A DNA stretch of 64,000 bases. Source: Larus michahellis (taxonomy: Eukaryota > Chordata > Aves > Charadriiformes > Laridae). The stretch lies in contig NC_133898.1 in the NCBI RefSeq assembly GCF_964199755.1, forward strand, positions 128,152,224-128,216,223, in the 5' to 3' direction. The translations under genes were made by a program, and so were the position numbers. This document shows, piece by piece, positions 50,000 to 62,639 of the stretch. Positions within the stretch are counted from its first letter, which is position 1. Each line of letters opens with the position of its first letter. Under the pieces are notes generated by a model that was not told the DNA's origin, searched no databases, and saw only the letters and a list, made by a program, of their open reading frames with translations.

Positions 50000-52900
50000 T
50001 AGTCCCGTGCCTTAACACAGGATTATGTATTTTTGGCAGAACAGCTGTGAAATCTCACTGTAATGCCAGCGGGACATCGGAGGCATCCGAGCGTATTCCA
50101 GTTGTTAACACCCAAAGATAGGCAAACCACCATGGAGAAATGGCCGCGTGCACCCACGGAGCGCTCCTCTGCAAAATGCATACTTTTGATTTACTGTCTT
50201 CTTCTGACGTGCAAAAAGCACAATTTTTTAGCGCCTCTCCACACAGACTGCGGTAGAGCTGTGTGTCTAATGTTCGCTCCAGAAAAACACACACGGCAGA
50301 AGGGGAACTGATTAGGAAACGTGTTTTTCAACGTGGTGGAAAATCCTCCCGGAATCAAGAAAAATGGCGTTTGTGTTTTGTCAGGAAGAGGCAGAAATAC
50401 AAAATCAGGAAACTGGAAGGTTCAATACTTTTTGTTGCTGGCCAAACAAAGCTCCAAAGCATAACAGTCTTATTCAATTTATTATTATTTTTTATTTCAT
50501 TGAATTTCACTTTCAGGTTTTTGGTTTGGTTTTGGTTGGTTTTTCTTGTTTTAAAAAGATTTGATGCCATTTCTGGATGAACGACTGTTTGAACTCAATA
50601 AAAAGCGAAGCGAGACTTGAACTGCTACAAGCAAGAAGTTTAAACGTTTCTGTTTGTTTTCAGCTACGTTTAGGATCGAGGCTTTTTTCTTGAAAGGACA
50701 ATATAATGGGAGCATGAATTCAGATGGGCTTTACTAGTTATAGGTGAAAAAATTTTGAAGTATTTTCCTTAGTTTGCAGTAAAAATGTGTTCCTTCTTTC
50801 CAAAGTCTTCTCTTTTTTGGGGTTCATATAGAGAATACAGGACATTTTTGAAAATTCTTTCCTCTTATTGCATGCCTGCAAGGCTAAAAAGCCTTGGCTG
50901 CTAACAGAATGCAGTGGGAAAAACACAGAAGGGGCAAAAGACGTTACATTTTATATTGTTGCAGGCAAAAAGCAAACACAGAAACAAAATAAAACCCAAC
51001 AGGGACTGTGTTGTTTAACCATTTGTTTCCTGGCTTTTCATCTTCCATGGAAAATGTTATTAAAAATGTGAGAGCCACAGCTCTCTGCCACAAATAGCAG
51101 CGTAACAGGAAAGTCTCCGGTGTTTTTTTTTCTCACTCGTTTCCACGGGATGGACATTTCTATCATCCTCCCTTGCCGATGTTTCTTGTACTCACCCGCT
51201 CTCTGAGCAAACCTCAGCATCGTAGCTGGGTCACATCGCCACGTCATCCCTGGCCTCGGGGCTGGAGGCGAGATGCACTTTAGGTTTTGCCCTTTGCTCG
51301 GCACATCTTCAGACACCATTTGGAATAAATCACAGGGTTTTTTTCGTGGGCACCCTAAAATCTTTAATTTTCCAGTGATCATCTGTTGCGTGACAAGCAT
51401 CTTTGAGTCTTAGCTGCGCCTGTCTTGGTTCCTGCTTTTTATCTGTCCTTGGGATTTTGGCCCCAAATCAGAGTTAACATGCCCTGCAGGGCTGTTCACG
51501 TCTGATGGAGCCTGGGCACTGTGCTGATGGGGGGAGGTGCCTGGAGAATTGCTGCCACCATCTCTACTTTCTTCGGACGTTCAAAAATGTGGGCAAAACT
51601 CAGGGATTTTTTGTAATCATGGAAATCTCTCTGATCCTCTCCTTTCCTCTGCTGTCCAAGTACCTCCTATGAGTTGCAAAATGGATGTCCTGCTTGCATC
51701 TTCAGCTGAACAGGACCAAATCAAGTCATACCCACACCCCATCTACCGCACTCAGGGGCCGTGGCTGAGGTGCAGCTGGTGAAAGCAAGGGCAGAGTCAG
51801 GCCCCTTATCCCCCAGGGTTAGTCCCTTCCCTTTCTGCGGGGCCCATAGACTGAAGTCCCATCAAATGGTGGAGTCCCATCAAATGTGGAGATCAGGAGA
51901 TGGTGGCAGCGAACAGCTGCGAGTCCACTTTGCTCTGTCATTGACTGGGAGGATGATCTCTCTGCTAAGGGTCTCCTGCCAGATTTCGAGCCAGGATGTC
52001 TCCTAGTAGGTTTAGCCACATTGGAGGAAGGGTACTGGACATCAGCCACAGGGGCAACCAAGCAGATGTATCCCAAACTCTGTGTGGGAATGTGCCAGGA
52101 CCGAGGTGGTTTGGCTGTTGCCACTATGAGCTGGGAGATGGAGTTTAATAGGATGGATGTGGCCACCTGGACAAAAATCAAGCCTGACTCTGTTATAATT
52201 TATTTGGCCTAGCTGAGGATTCTGTGGCCAATTCCTTTAGCTCTGCTGCAAGCTGAGCTTTGGGCAAATCACATAAGCTTAATGCCCCTCTGCAGTCACT
52301 CCAGAGAGGTAGGTGCTTCTCAGGTGGAGGAACCATCCTTCTCCACCAGTTACTGACAATAATTTAGACACCAGTGAGAAGCATCTGAAGTGGGTCCAGC
52401 TGGGCCTCCAGGCCAGGTCGTCCTTCTGTGAAACGGGCTTCGTTTCCTGCCCTTGTATGAAGCTGGACACCAACATTAAACACAAGGTGGAGAGTGAGGA
52501 CATCTTCTGTTGGTGATGGATTTATTTCTCAGAATTCTTGGTCAATTTCACTCTTTTCATGTTTGGACCAAAAAAAAAAAAAAGGAGGTGAAAATATATG
52601 TAGAACTTTTCCCAATTTTTCCTGGTTTCTTTTATTTCATTTATTTTCTCTCTGCTGCTGGTTCAATGCTGAAGACCCAATGCCTTACATTGCTGTTTTT
52701 GAAAAAAACAAAAGAGAAGCATTTGAGGGAAAACTCTGCCCTTCAGATTTGGCCTGTTTGGAGCCTGGCTCATCAATGAGCTTTCACTTTTACTTTTTTT
52801 CTTTCTTCTTCTCCACCCTATTCTCATCCTATCAATCAGATGAATTCTGATCTCATCAAGATCGCTACATGTGCTTATCTCCATCCCATTGACTGGAAGA

Positions 52901-53050
52901 GGGTTGCTCGGTAAATAAAGCTAAGCAGATGGTCACGTCTTCAAAAGATATCAGAACTTTAGATGGAAAGGCGTCTCTGGCTGAGGCGCCTGTGTTCTGT
53001 AATGTCCTGATTTGACCGATCCTTTACAGCACTGTTGGAGGAGAAGATGT
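50000..53050. other. Intergenic DNA without recognised genes
   Basis: Unique, mostly AT-rich DNA with short A- and T-runs. The open frames are short and show no domain or splice context. Confidence 0.5.
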
Positions 53051-53059
53051 CCTTAAGGC

Positions 53060-53190
53060 TTGGGAAACCCTAGCTCAATTCTCAATCGTCCTGAGACTTT
53101 GGAGAGGCCACTGCACCTCTCTTGGGACCTCAGTTGCCCATCTTCTAGAATAGGGGTAATAAAGCCTCATGGGGCGCAAGAGGTGCATCT
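53060..53190 (+). repeat. MIR-like ancient SINE remnant
   Basis: The words 'ctgagactttggagaggcca', 'ctgcacctctcttgggacct' and 'cagttgcccatcttctagaa' followed by 'aggggtaataaagcctcatg' track the MIR consensus (accttgggcaagtca, cttaacctctctgtgcctca, gtttccccatctgtaaaa, ggggataataatacctac). Confidence 0.65.
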
Positions 53191-56100
53191 TTGACTGCAA
53201 CGTGCTCTCCACATAGCCAAGCTCTGAGATGGCACGAGTCGAGGGGACGTTCATCCCAACATCCAGCTCACAGACAAGGGAGGGAGGGATCTGACCGTAC
53301 AAACAGAGATTAAGCCATTGATCAAAACAATCCCGAATGGGCTTATAGATAGGTCTATCAGCAGCTAGAGCTTGGTGCCCTCCCTGCAAAACGTGGAGGG
53401 CTGATGGCTCGGCAGTGATAAGATGGTAACACTGACCAGAGGAGTTATCAGGGTCGGGGACAATGTGAGGACATGAGCAAATACTGGGCAGCGGCACTGC
53501 AAGAAAGGCTTTGGGAGTTGTTGGGGTGTCGCTATCTCACAAGGCAGACCCTGGGAGCCGCTTTCTCTGCCCAGTGGTGTTGGGAGGGGATCGGCGGCTG
53601 CGGCAAGCTTAGGTCGTAAAAGACTGAGGGTACAATGTGATGGAGTTTGGGTGACAGTGCTGGAAAATCAGTGTGCAAAGCAGATGTCTTGGTCTCTCTC
53701 ACCAAATGCACTGAAATCGTCAGTTCTCAGCCCAGCTTTGTGCAAGTTCAGGTTGGGGAAGGCTGTTGGAGAACAGGCTCAGTGTTATCTCTGTGCCTGT
53801 AGCTTCCTTTTTAAAAACAAAACTATGTTGAGTGTGCTGGCTGCACGTTTGCCCAGATAGCATTTAAATTTACTGATTAGTTCAAGCCAGGTTTGGCAGA
53901 GGTGTGGAGACCTGCAGGTAGAAGGTACCAGGTATCAGGATTTATAGACTGGCGAGAAGCAATGCTGCACCAGGAGCTGTTTGGAGGTCTAAGCTATGGA
54001 CAGGCTGCAAGACTGTCTAAAGGTGAAGTAGATGTTCTGGTTTGTGGAAAATCATGCAATTTCCTTTTTTCCCCCCAGACAATAAGATTCTAGCTTTCCC
54101 ATGCAGACAAACCTGCTTTCTCAAGGTGATGTTTTGAGACAACCGATTTACACACATTTCCACTGGGTCTAGAATTAAAATGAGACCCCAGAGCTGAGAG
54201 CTGTCAGCCAGCTCCTGTGAAGTTCACACATTTAAATGTTCCCATCAAAGCAAAAAGAACGTCCAGAAACTTGGCAGTAATTGGATCATGAAGTGCAAGC
54301 TCCTGTGATTAGATCAGGAGCGCTCTGCCAGGATTATACTAAATCAAAAGAAATAATCAGACGGATAGAAAAGGGAGCAGCTCTTCATTTAAACTTCATT
54401 AATTTCCTGTCCACTTGGCAGAGCCCACGAATTATGCACTTGCAGATGCAGAGGTTACTTCTAGTGAGCAAAGGCCATTGCTGCAGCAAGAAAAACCTTC
54501 ACAATCCACACAATGTGAAGAAGCAAAGTCCATGCTCCAATTGTCCCTGATATGCCTTGTCTAAAGACAATATTTAGCTGCTTGCTGTATTTTCTGTTCG
54601 AGTTGGCAAGTTGATGCTCTGTTTTCCAGGCTTCCTGGGTCGTCTGAGGTCCTCCTCTGCTGGGCCAAGCAGCGGCATCCCCCAAGGGTGAGAGGAGGGA
54701 GATAAAGGTATTGACAACAGCTGGTTGGACAGGCTCATGCAGGGTTAGAAGAAATACAGAGAGATGATTGTACTATTTTTTTACAGGATAAGCTAAGGCC
54801 ACTCAGGAAAGTTTTGGAGGTCTCTGTTTGTGCTCTGCTAGATAGAGGGCTTTCTGCTCTCCCGCTGATGCTCAGGAGGATATTTGTCTAGAGGTAAAGG
54901 CACAGGCTTCCTTCTTAAAAAAGAATTTTACTAGCAAATACTGGGCATCCACATGTTTAGCCATGTTTAGCTGTTGCTGAGGTAATTTTTCACCAACGAT
55001 CATTTGTTTACGTCTTCATCTAAACCAAGCAAGCCCTGATGTTCTCCTGGCAATGGGAAGCTGGACGGCATTAACGTGAGCCAGCCCCTCTGTGCCATGT
55101 ATCTGTGAAGGCCATCCAGCCAAAAATCTCTGCGAGGCTTGTCTTTGAGATGAATTTACAGCTAACTTGTCTTACCCAGGTGAGTAGCCCCACAGATTCA
55201 TTTGGGAGGGCTTGAGAGAGTGAAGGATGATGGAGCCAAGACCATTGTCTGGGAGATGTCACCAGGTGGTCCCATTTTTTGGGAGGTATCCCCTGTGGTG
55301 CTGTTATATACTCATCTTCTGGCAGTGTGCAAGCAAATGCTCAGTCTTAGGTAAACATATATACCATGACAAGGTTTCTGGTACCAAGTTTTGTGTGTCT
55401 TAGAGGCAGAGTTTCCTGGAGCTTGGGTGGCAAACCACGCTTGGGTGACATTGGCCAAGGTACACACCATCTGATTCAGTGTAACTTTAAAAAGGTCCAA
55501 GCCCTGATTAGTGCATTGTGTCAGGTAGGTGCAAGGATGATGACCGGGTCCCAGGCACCCTAAAGTTGTCCTTACCATAGCCCGAATTTATGCAGATGTC
55601 TGAAGGACTGGGCATCTAAACCTGCCAGAGAAGGAGAGACCAGAAATGTTCTTGGCTGTAACTACTCTATGTGGAGTAACTTCCCCAGAAGGACACTGTG
55701 GTTTTAGCCAGAGTTTTTCAGGACAGCAGCTGAACACGCTATGAGGAAGTTGTTGGGTTCTCTTAAGCAGAAAATCCCCTAAAATCCCGTCAATTTTGGT
55801 TTGAAAGCAAAAAGTAAGGGAGTTGCTGTCAGCAGAAGGTTCATTCATCTTAAAAGAAAAGAAAGACATTCCAGCCAAATTAAATAATAAAAGAGGCGAT
55901 AAAACCCACCTGCTTTTCAACTCCAGGTTTCTGTTTCTTTTTAAATCAGGTCAGTGTATTAAAGATATCCAGACCGAGATTTTTTGTGGCATTATTGGGC
56001 CAGATCTTTATCTGTTTCAAATGGGAAGAGGCATGTCATTCTGATCACCAGCACTTTGTGATGCTCTGCATCTCTTTTCACTAGCCAATCTCAGAGGAGG
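53191..56100. other. Intergenic DNA without recognised genes
   Basis: No transposon or exon could be recognised in this unique stretch. Confidence 0.45.
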
Positions 56101-56104
56101 CAGA

Positions 56105-56150
56105 TTTCACTCCTGTTTTACAGGAGGGGAAATCAAGGCAGGAAACTTTC
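56105..56150 (-). repeat. Short MIR- or L2-like remnant
   Basis: The text 'cctgttttacaggaggggaa' followed by 'atcaaggcagg' matches the reversed MIR core 'cccattttacagatgaggaa', 'actgaggca'. Confidence 0.4.
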
Positions 56151-56359
56151 CCCAGGAAAAGTTCCCCAGGAGGTGAGGGAGAAGGCTGGGAGGACAAATC
56201 CTTTGTGCCTCTTCATTGCTCTGGGCATGATATCATGTTTCAAACCAAGACCTTTTGGCTCCCTCAGAGGTGGATCTGCTGATTTCCACCTCCTGAAATA
56301 TTGGCCTTCTGGCCTACAGATAAATACTGATGGTGCAAAAGGATGGTGAAAAAAATGAG

Positions 56360-57040
56360 GAAAGAGACCTGGGAGTCCTGGTGGACAACAGGATGACCAT
56401 GAGCCAGCAAAGTGCCCTCGTGACCAAGAAGGCCAATGGCACCATGGCGTGCATCCGTAAGAGTGTAGCAAGCAGGTCGAGAGAGGTCATCCTCCCCCTC
56501 TACTCTGCCTTGGTGAGGCCACACCTGGAGTGCTGGGTCCAGTTCTGGGCTCCCCGGTTCAAGAGGGACAGGGAACTGCTGGAGAGGGGACAGCAAAGGG
56601 CTTACAAAGATGATGAGGGGATTGGAACATCTCTCTAATGAAGAAAGGCTGAGGGATATGGGTCTTTTCAGTCTGGAAAGAAGACGACTGAGGGGGGATC
56701 TTATCAACACTTATAAATACTGAAAGGGTGGGTGTCAGGAGGATGGGGCCAGGCTCTTCTCAGTGGTGCCCAGTGACAGGAAAAGGGGTAATGGGCACAA
56801 ACTTGACCATGGGAAGTTCCATCTCAACATGAGGAGGAACTTCTTTCCTTTGAGGGTGGCAGAGCCCTGGCACAGGCTGCCCAGGGAGGTGGTGGAGTCT
56901 CCATCTCTGGAGACATTCCAACCCCACCTGGACGTGTTCCTGTGCCACCTGCTCTAAGGTGACCCTGCTCTGGCCAGGGGTTGGACTAGATGATCTCCAG
57001 GGGTCCCTTCCAACCCCTGCCAGTCTGTGCTTCTGTGAAG
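56360..57040 (+). repeat. CR1 LINE fragment, 5' truncated
   Basis: It begins in the last third of ORF2 ('gacctgggagtcctggtgg'), passes through 'gccaatggcaccatggcgtg', and ends with the 3' tail near 57039. The ORF2 frame is broken by small changes near 56600. Confidence 0.95.
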
Positions 57041-57230
57041 AGCAGCAACAAAAACCTGGTCCATCAACCCCATCTCAGCCCCCCCTAGCTGTCCCCCAGT
57101 GGATGCCCAACCACAACCATGTTTCATCTGTGGCATTACCTATTTAGACGTTTCTGTATAGGTAGAACTTCACAGTGGCATAACTGCAGTTCCTGCTGCC
57201 CTCTCTGCTTCTGGAAAACCTTGGAAATAA

Positions 57231-58700
57231 CAGATTGTCCAGAGACCCAGCATCAGTATTGCCTTTGAAGTACTTAGAGTACTCAGGGAGCTGGCGGGAG
57301 AGCTCACCAAGCCTCTCTCCATCATTTATCAACAATCCTGGTCAACAGGGCAGGTACCAGATGACTGGAGGGTGGCTAATGTGACACCCATCTACAAGAA
57401 GGGTCGGAAGGAGGATCCGGGGAACTACAGGCCTATCAGCCTGACCTCGGTACCAGGAAAGATCATGGAGAGGATCATCTTGAGTGACCTCTCACGGCAA
57501 GGGAAGGGCAGCCAAGGGATCAGGGCCAGCCAGCATGGGTTTAGGAAAGGGAGGTCCTGCTTAAACAACCTGATCTCTTTCTATGACCGTGTGACCCACC
57601 TTCTGGATGCGGGGAAGGCAGTGGACGTTGTCTATCTGGACTTTGGTAAGGCCTTTGACACTGTCCCCCACAGCATTCTCCTGGAGAAGCTGGCGAATCA
57701 TGGCACAGACAAGCGTACTCTTCACTGGGTTAAAAACTGGCTGGGTGGCCGTGCCCAGAGAGTTGTGATTAAGGGGGTGAAATCCTTTTGGCGGCCGGTC
57801 ACCAGTGGTGTCTCTCAGGGCTCAGATTTGGGGCCGGTTTTGTTTAATATCTTTATCAACGATCTGGATGAGGGGATTGAGTGCACCCTCAGTAAGTTTG
57901 CAGATGACACCAAACTAGGTGGGAGAGTTGCTCTGCTTGAGGGTAGGAAGGCTCTACAGAGGGACCCAGACAGGCTGGATCCATGGGCCAAGGCCAACTG
58001 TATGAGGTTTAATAAGGCCAAGTGCCGGGTCCTGCATTTAGGTCACAACAACCCCAAGCAACGCTACAGGCTTGGGGAAGAGTGGCTGGAAAGCTGCCCA
58101 GCAGAAAAGGACCCGGGGGTGCTGGTGGTCGGCCAGCTTAACATGAGCCAGCAGTGTGCCCAGGTGGCCAAGAAGGCCAACAGCATTCTGGCTTGTATCA
58201 GGAATAGCGTGGCCAGCAGGAGCAGGGAAGTGATGGTGCCTCTGTACTCGGCACTGGCGAGGCCTCACCTTGAGTATTGTGTTCAGGTCTGTGCCCCGCT
58301 GTACAAGAGGGACATTGAAGTGCTGGAGTGTGTCCAGAGGAGAGCTACCAGGCTGGTGAGGGGCCTGGAGACCAGGGCATATGAGGAGAGGCTGAGGGAG
58401 CTGGGCATGTTTAGCTTGGAGAAGAGGAGGCTGAGGGGAGACCTCATTGCCCTCTACAACTCCCTGAAAGGAGGCTGGAGAGAGGTGGGTGTTGGCCTCT
58501 TCTCCCAGGTGAATAATGACAGGACCAGAGGAAATGGTCTGAAGCTGCGGCAGGGGAGGTTTAGGTTAGATATTAAGAAGAATTACTTTACTGAAAGAGT
58601 GGTCAGGCACTGGAACAGCCTGCCCAGGGAGGGGGTTGAGTCACCATCCCTAGAGGTATTTATGAAACGTCCAGATGTGGCACTTCAGGGCATGCTCTAG
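57231..58700 (+). pseudogene. CR1 ORF2 carboxy-terminal part (reverse transcriptase), open but truncated
   Basis: The frame is open for 489 codons from 57231 to the TAG at 58698-58700, with no internal stop or frameshift. Recognisable pieces are [30 protein letters not shown], the [11 protein letters not shown] block (catalytic Asp region), [15 protein letters not shown] and the catalytic FADDTK motif (57897-57914). The carboxy-terminal domain ends [15 protein letters not shown]. The start, endonuclease domain and ORF1 are missing, so it cannot move by itself. The open frame suggests a fairly young insertion. Confidence 0.93.
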
Positions 58701-58786
58701 TGGCAGAGATTGTAGGTTGTTTGGTTGGACTTGATGATCTCAAAGGTCCTTTCCAACCATGAAGATTCTGTGATTCTATGACTGAA
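57231..58786 (+). mobile_element. CR1 LINE, 5' truncated, with open reverse-transcriptase frame
   Basis: This 1.55-kb CR1 copy retains the reverse-transcriptase part of ORF2, the 3' UTR and a tail ending 'gattctgtgattctatga'. It is the longest CR1 in the window and is cut at its 5' end inside the fingers-side sequence of ORF2. Confidence 0.97.
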
Positions 58787-58806
58787 ATTGAGGCTGCTGC
58801 CATTCA

Positions 58807-59410
58807 ACATCACAGAATCATAGAATACAAGGTTGGAAGGGACTTCAAGAATCATCTGGCCCAACCTTTCTTGGTAAAAGCACAGCCTAGACAAGATGGC
58901 CCAGCACACTGTCCAACTGAATCTTAAAAGTGTCCAATGATGGGGTATCCACCACTTCCCTGGGGAGATTATTCCAATGGCTGATTGTTCTCATTGTGAA
59001 AAATTTTCCTCTTGTGTCTGATCAGAATTTCCTCTGAAGTAACTTGTACCCATTACCCCTCATCTTTTCCATGTGACTCCCTGTAAAAAGGGAGTCTCCA
59101 TCTTCTTTGTCGCCACCCTTTAAATACTGGAAAGTGGTGATAAGGTCTTCCCTAAGCCTTCTTTTCTCAAGGCTGAACCACCAATTCTCTTAGCCTTTCC
59201 TTTGATCATCTTGATAACCCTTTTCTGGACCCTCTCCGTGTGTCCACATCTCTTTTTAATAGCCGGGACCAAAACTGAACACAGTATTCCAGGTATGGCC
59301 TGACAAGCACTGGGTAGAGTAGGATAATGACTTCTTTGTCTCTGCTGGTGATGGCCTTGTTGATGCAACCCAGCATCCTGTTGGCTTTCTTTGCCTCAGC
59401 AAACCCTGTT
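58807..59410 (-). mobile_element. CR1 LINE fragment, minus orientation
   Basis: It starts with the reversed tail 'cacagaatcatagaataca' and continues through reversed 3' UTR and ORF2 sequence to about 59410, next to a T-run. It belongs to a different, more diverged subfamily than its neighbour at 57231-58786 and has several stops in the ORF2 frame. Confidence 0.95.
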
Positions 59411-62200
59411 TGTTTTTTTTTTTTTGTTTGATGTTGCCAGAGAGAGCAGGATGCTGCAAGGACATGGGCTGCAAGAAGCCTGAATTAAATATCTCTCTGC
59501 ATGTGAGCAAAATGGAGAGTAGCTAATTTGATTTCAAGGTCTCTAAACACCTCTGTGCCTACCAGCGTATTCTTAATTTAGGGAACAGACATGTAAGAAA
59601 ATGAGAATGTAAACCTAATAAACCTGGCTTGAGTGAGAAGTGCAGCTCTTGGCAGAGCTAACTCAGTTTGAGAAGTCTGGGACGCGCAAACACGAATCGT
59701 GGAAGAGGCTGATGATACCTTGAGACAAGGGAGGACTTGGAGGGAACCTGGAGACAGGTAAGTGAATAACTCTGGGACAAGACACTAATGAAAAATCCGA
59801 GGATAAAAGAGGTTTCTTAGTTAAGGGCTACCCAAATTAGGCATGCGTATTGTTCTCACCATGGCATGAAGAGGATCATTTGGAAGTTAGAGTTCCTGTT
59901 GTGTTTGGTGCTGGACAAACATATCCTTCTCCCCCAAAACTGGCAACCTTTGTAACCGAGATAGAGATTTTGCTGAAGGGGGAGAAAGAGGTGAAAATAA
60001 GTGGAGGGACTTGCCCGGGGCAGAGAAATAAGTCAATGGTGGACTCAGGGAGGGAGCTGAGGTCTCTTGGCTCCTGCTGGTTGCACCAACATGGGTCAAG
60101 AGCCAGAAACAAGTAGTGACAGTAAATAGGGAATGGGACTGGTGCTTTTTACTCCTTCCCTTTTCATGACACCCTTGTGGGCTTGCACATGTGACTAGAC
60201 CTAGACCTTTTAATGGAAAGGATGGTCCCTGCTCCACAGAGGTCATAGTGCCACCACTTCACTGAGGTCTGTAAGAGATTTTGTGAGCCTCCACCCTAAA
60301 AAAAAAAAATCAAGATGTTCAGCAAAGTGACGTATTTTGTGGCTTTCCCGTTGCTGTTCCCCCTGTACGGTTGGGTTGAGAGCGACAGGCTGCTTTTTAA
60401 CAAATCTTCCTGGCATTTGATGCAAGCCCAGGGGAACGGTGGGAAGGCGAGCTGTAAAATGGTATGCGCTGGCTGTCTCTCGGCTCCCAGCCTTTGCCTT
60501 GGAGTTAGATAACAGGGAGAGCAGATAAGAGGAAAAGCAGTTCTTTAATTCAGCCAGAATTTCACTTAGTGTGAAGGAAAACGTCTAGTGAGAGAATTAG
60601 TCTAAGCCAGGAAATAGCCTCTTAAAGCTGAGCTCTCCTGTGCTAAAAGTATATTTAGCATTTTATATATATACATACCTATATATCTGTCTGTCTCTAT
60701 ACCGCCATAAAATCCTTGTCTTCCAACAGTGTGGTGCTAAAGAAATTCTTTTAAACTCATAAAACCAAGCCAATACAACAAGCTGCCTTTTCAGCTACGT
60801 AGGCTGGAGCATTTTTTCAGTTCTCTCCCAATATTCAAATATTCCCAGCCTCTGAGGACTCCTGAGGCCAACAGGGCCATCATCTCTGCTTGCCAGGAGG
60901 TGCCCACCCAACCCGTAGGTAGCTCCACAGAGAGGGGCTTCGGCCAAACATCTCCAAGATGGTGTTTTAGGTGGTGCATGACCTACTGCACCCTGGAGCC
61001 CAACACTTGGATGAGGCGGCTCAACCAAGACTTTGCATTGAGCAGAAGCTTCTGGGGAGGATGAGGAGGGATCAGGCTTTGAGTCTTACTCTTTGTGAAG
61101 ACCTGGATCCCACTTCTGGGAGGAAGACTTTATCTATCCTGCTGCTTCTCTTATTTATCCATCCCTGAGTGTTTGCTGGCAGGAAGCAATGTTCCTCCCG
61201 CCTGGGCAGTGGTGTAGGTTTAGCGTGTGGGATATCACTGTGGTTTGGGAAGATCTGCTGCAAACAGTCCTTTCATGACAAAGCATTGCTGCACCTTCGC
61301 TGCTATCAGGTGGGTTCACGCCAAGTGAAGAATTTAGCCTAATAAAAGACCTTTGGGCATTCCTGTATCATCCCAGCTAGGAGCCAGCAAATCACCCAGA
61401 TTCACCTTTGATTTTGGGAGGGGAGTACATCCAGACATCCCTTTACAGACCTTGTATGGCATCTTCCCAGTCTGCATCTCACTGACGGATGGTCTCCTGG
61501 CCCTTCTACAAGCAGTTCCTGAGATATCCCTGCAGTCTCATGCCGCTGCCCACACCTCTGCTGCTCCAGGGGGTTTCGTAGGGCCCTGGCTTAGTCCAGA
61601 GAAATCATGAAATGATCTAGGCTGATATCAAAACTTGGGATGGAAGCAGAAGAGATCGTCTTGCTGCTAATGGCTGACTTCCGTGCTGCTACTCCACTTC
61701 AGGTTCCTGGGCTTGGCTCTGCTAAAGATGTCTGGCAGAGAGAGAGCAAACACTGGGCAGCCTCTGGGATATTCCTCGTCCAAAAACGAGCATTTCTGGT
61801 TAGTGATTTGTATTTAATTTCTTCAATCCTCTGACCCTCAAAGCCTGCAGGTGGGAAATTCAGGCTGCTCGTGGTGTTTCCTTCTTTATTTTTGGCTTCT
61901 AGTTATTCTTATTATGGAAGATCAGGTGCTCTTATTTTTGTTAGAAGTAAAGCAGTTGTCTCCTGGGACACTGGCATCTAATTAAAGGTGGTACAGTCCA
62001 AGGCAGGAGTTATGGTCTCTCTTCTGAGAAGTCCTGCTTCATGGCAGTCATCAAATCCTTTACTGGGCTCCTTTTCTGGTTTGTTTTTAGGTTACAAACT
62101 TACCAGGCTTTGAGATGTCTTAGTACCCCTGTCATTTAGTGCAAAGAAGCTTTGGCATGCTGAAGGTCAGATTGCTGCTATCATACACACATCAGTAATA
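59411..62200. other. Intergenic DNA
   Basis: Unique DNA with one MIR-like remnant at 59975-60085. No exon was recognised. Confidence 0.45.
59975..60085 (-). repeat. MIR-like ancient SINE remnant
   Basis: On the + strand 'gagggacttgcccggggcag', then 'aataagtcaatggtggactc', then 'ctgaggtctcttggctcctg' parallels the reversed MIR text (agtgacttgcccaaggtca, agtggcagagccgggactc, caggtctcctgactcc). Confidence 0.55.
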
Positions 62201-62639
62201 TTTTTTTTTTTTATACTGTAACATGAAATGCTGCTTGCTAAGATAAATAATTCTATTAGCAATATAAGGATATGGTAGTGCATCCTTGCTAGACCACGCA
62301 GTCTGCACCAGTCTGTGGCCAAGGATGGTGCTGAACCTGAAGTGGGGACTTTGGGTTTAACTGGGGCTTTTCCTTCTGTGATTTTTCCCCATCCCTGTTT
62401 GACTGAACATTGACTTCTAACAACGTCCTGTGGCCGCTTCTACCTGGCTGAAGCGAAAAGATGCTTTCAAGCAGCTTGTTGCCACACCTGGGGGCCAATG
62501 CAAAACCAAGAGACATTCTCTCTGCACCAAGCAAGGAAAGGTGAAGTCGAGCTTGCCTGTGAACTGATGCTGAGATAGCAGTTCAGTATCTAAACAGGTA
62601 ACACCCAATTACAACAGAACTGTGTTGACTTACACTTTC

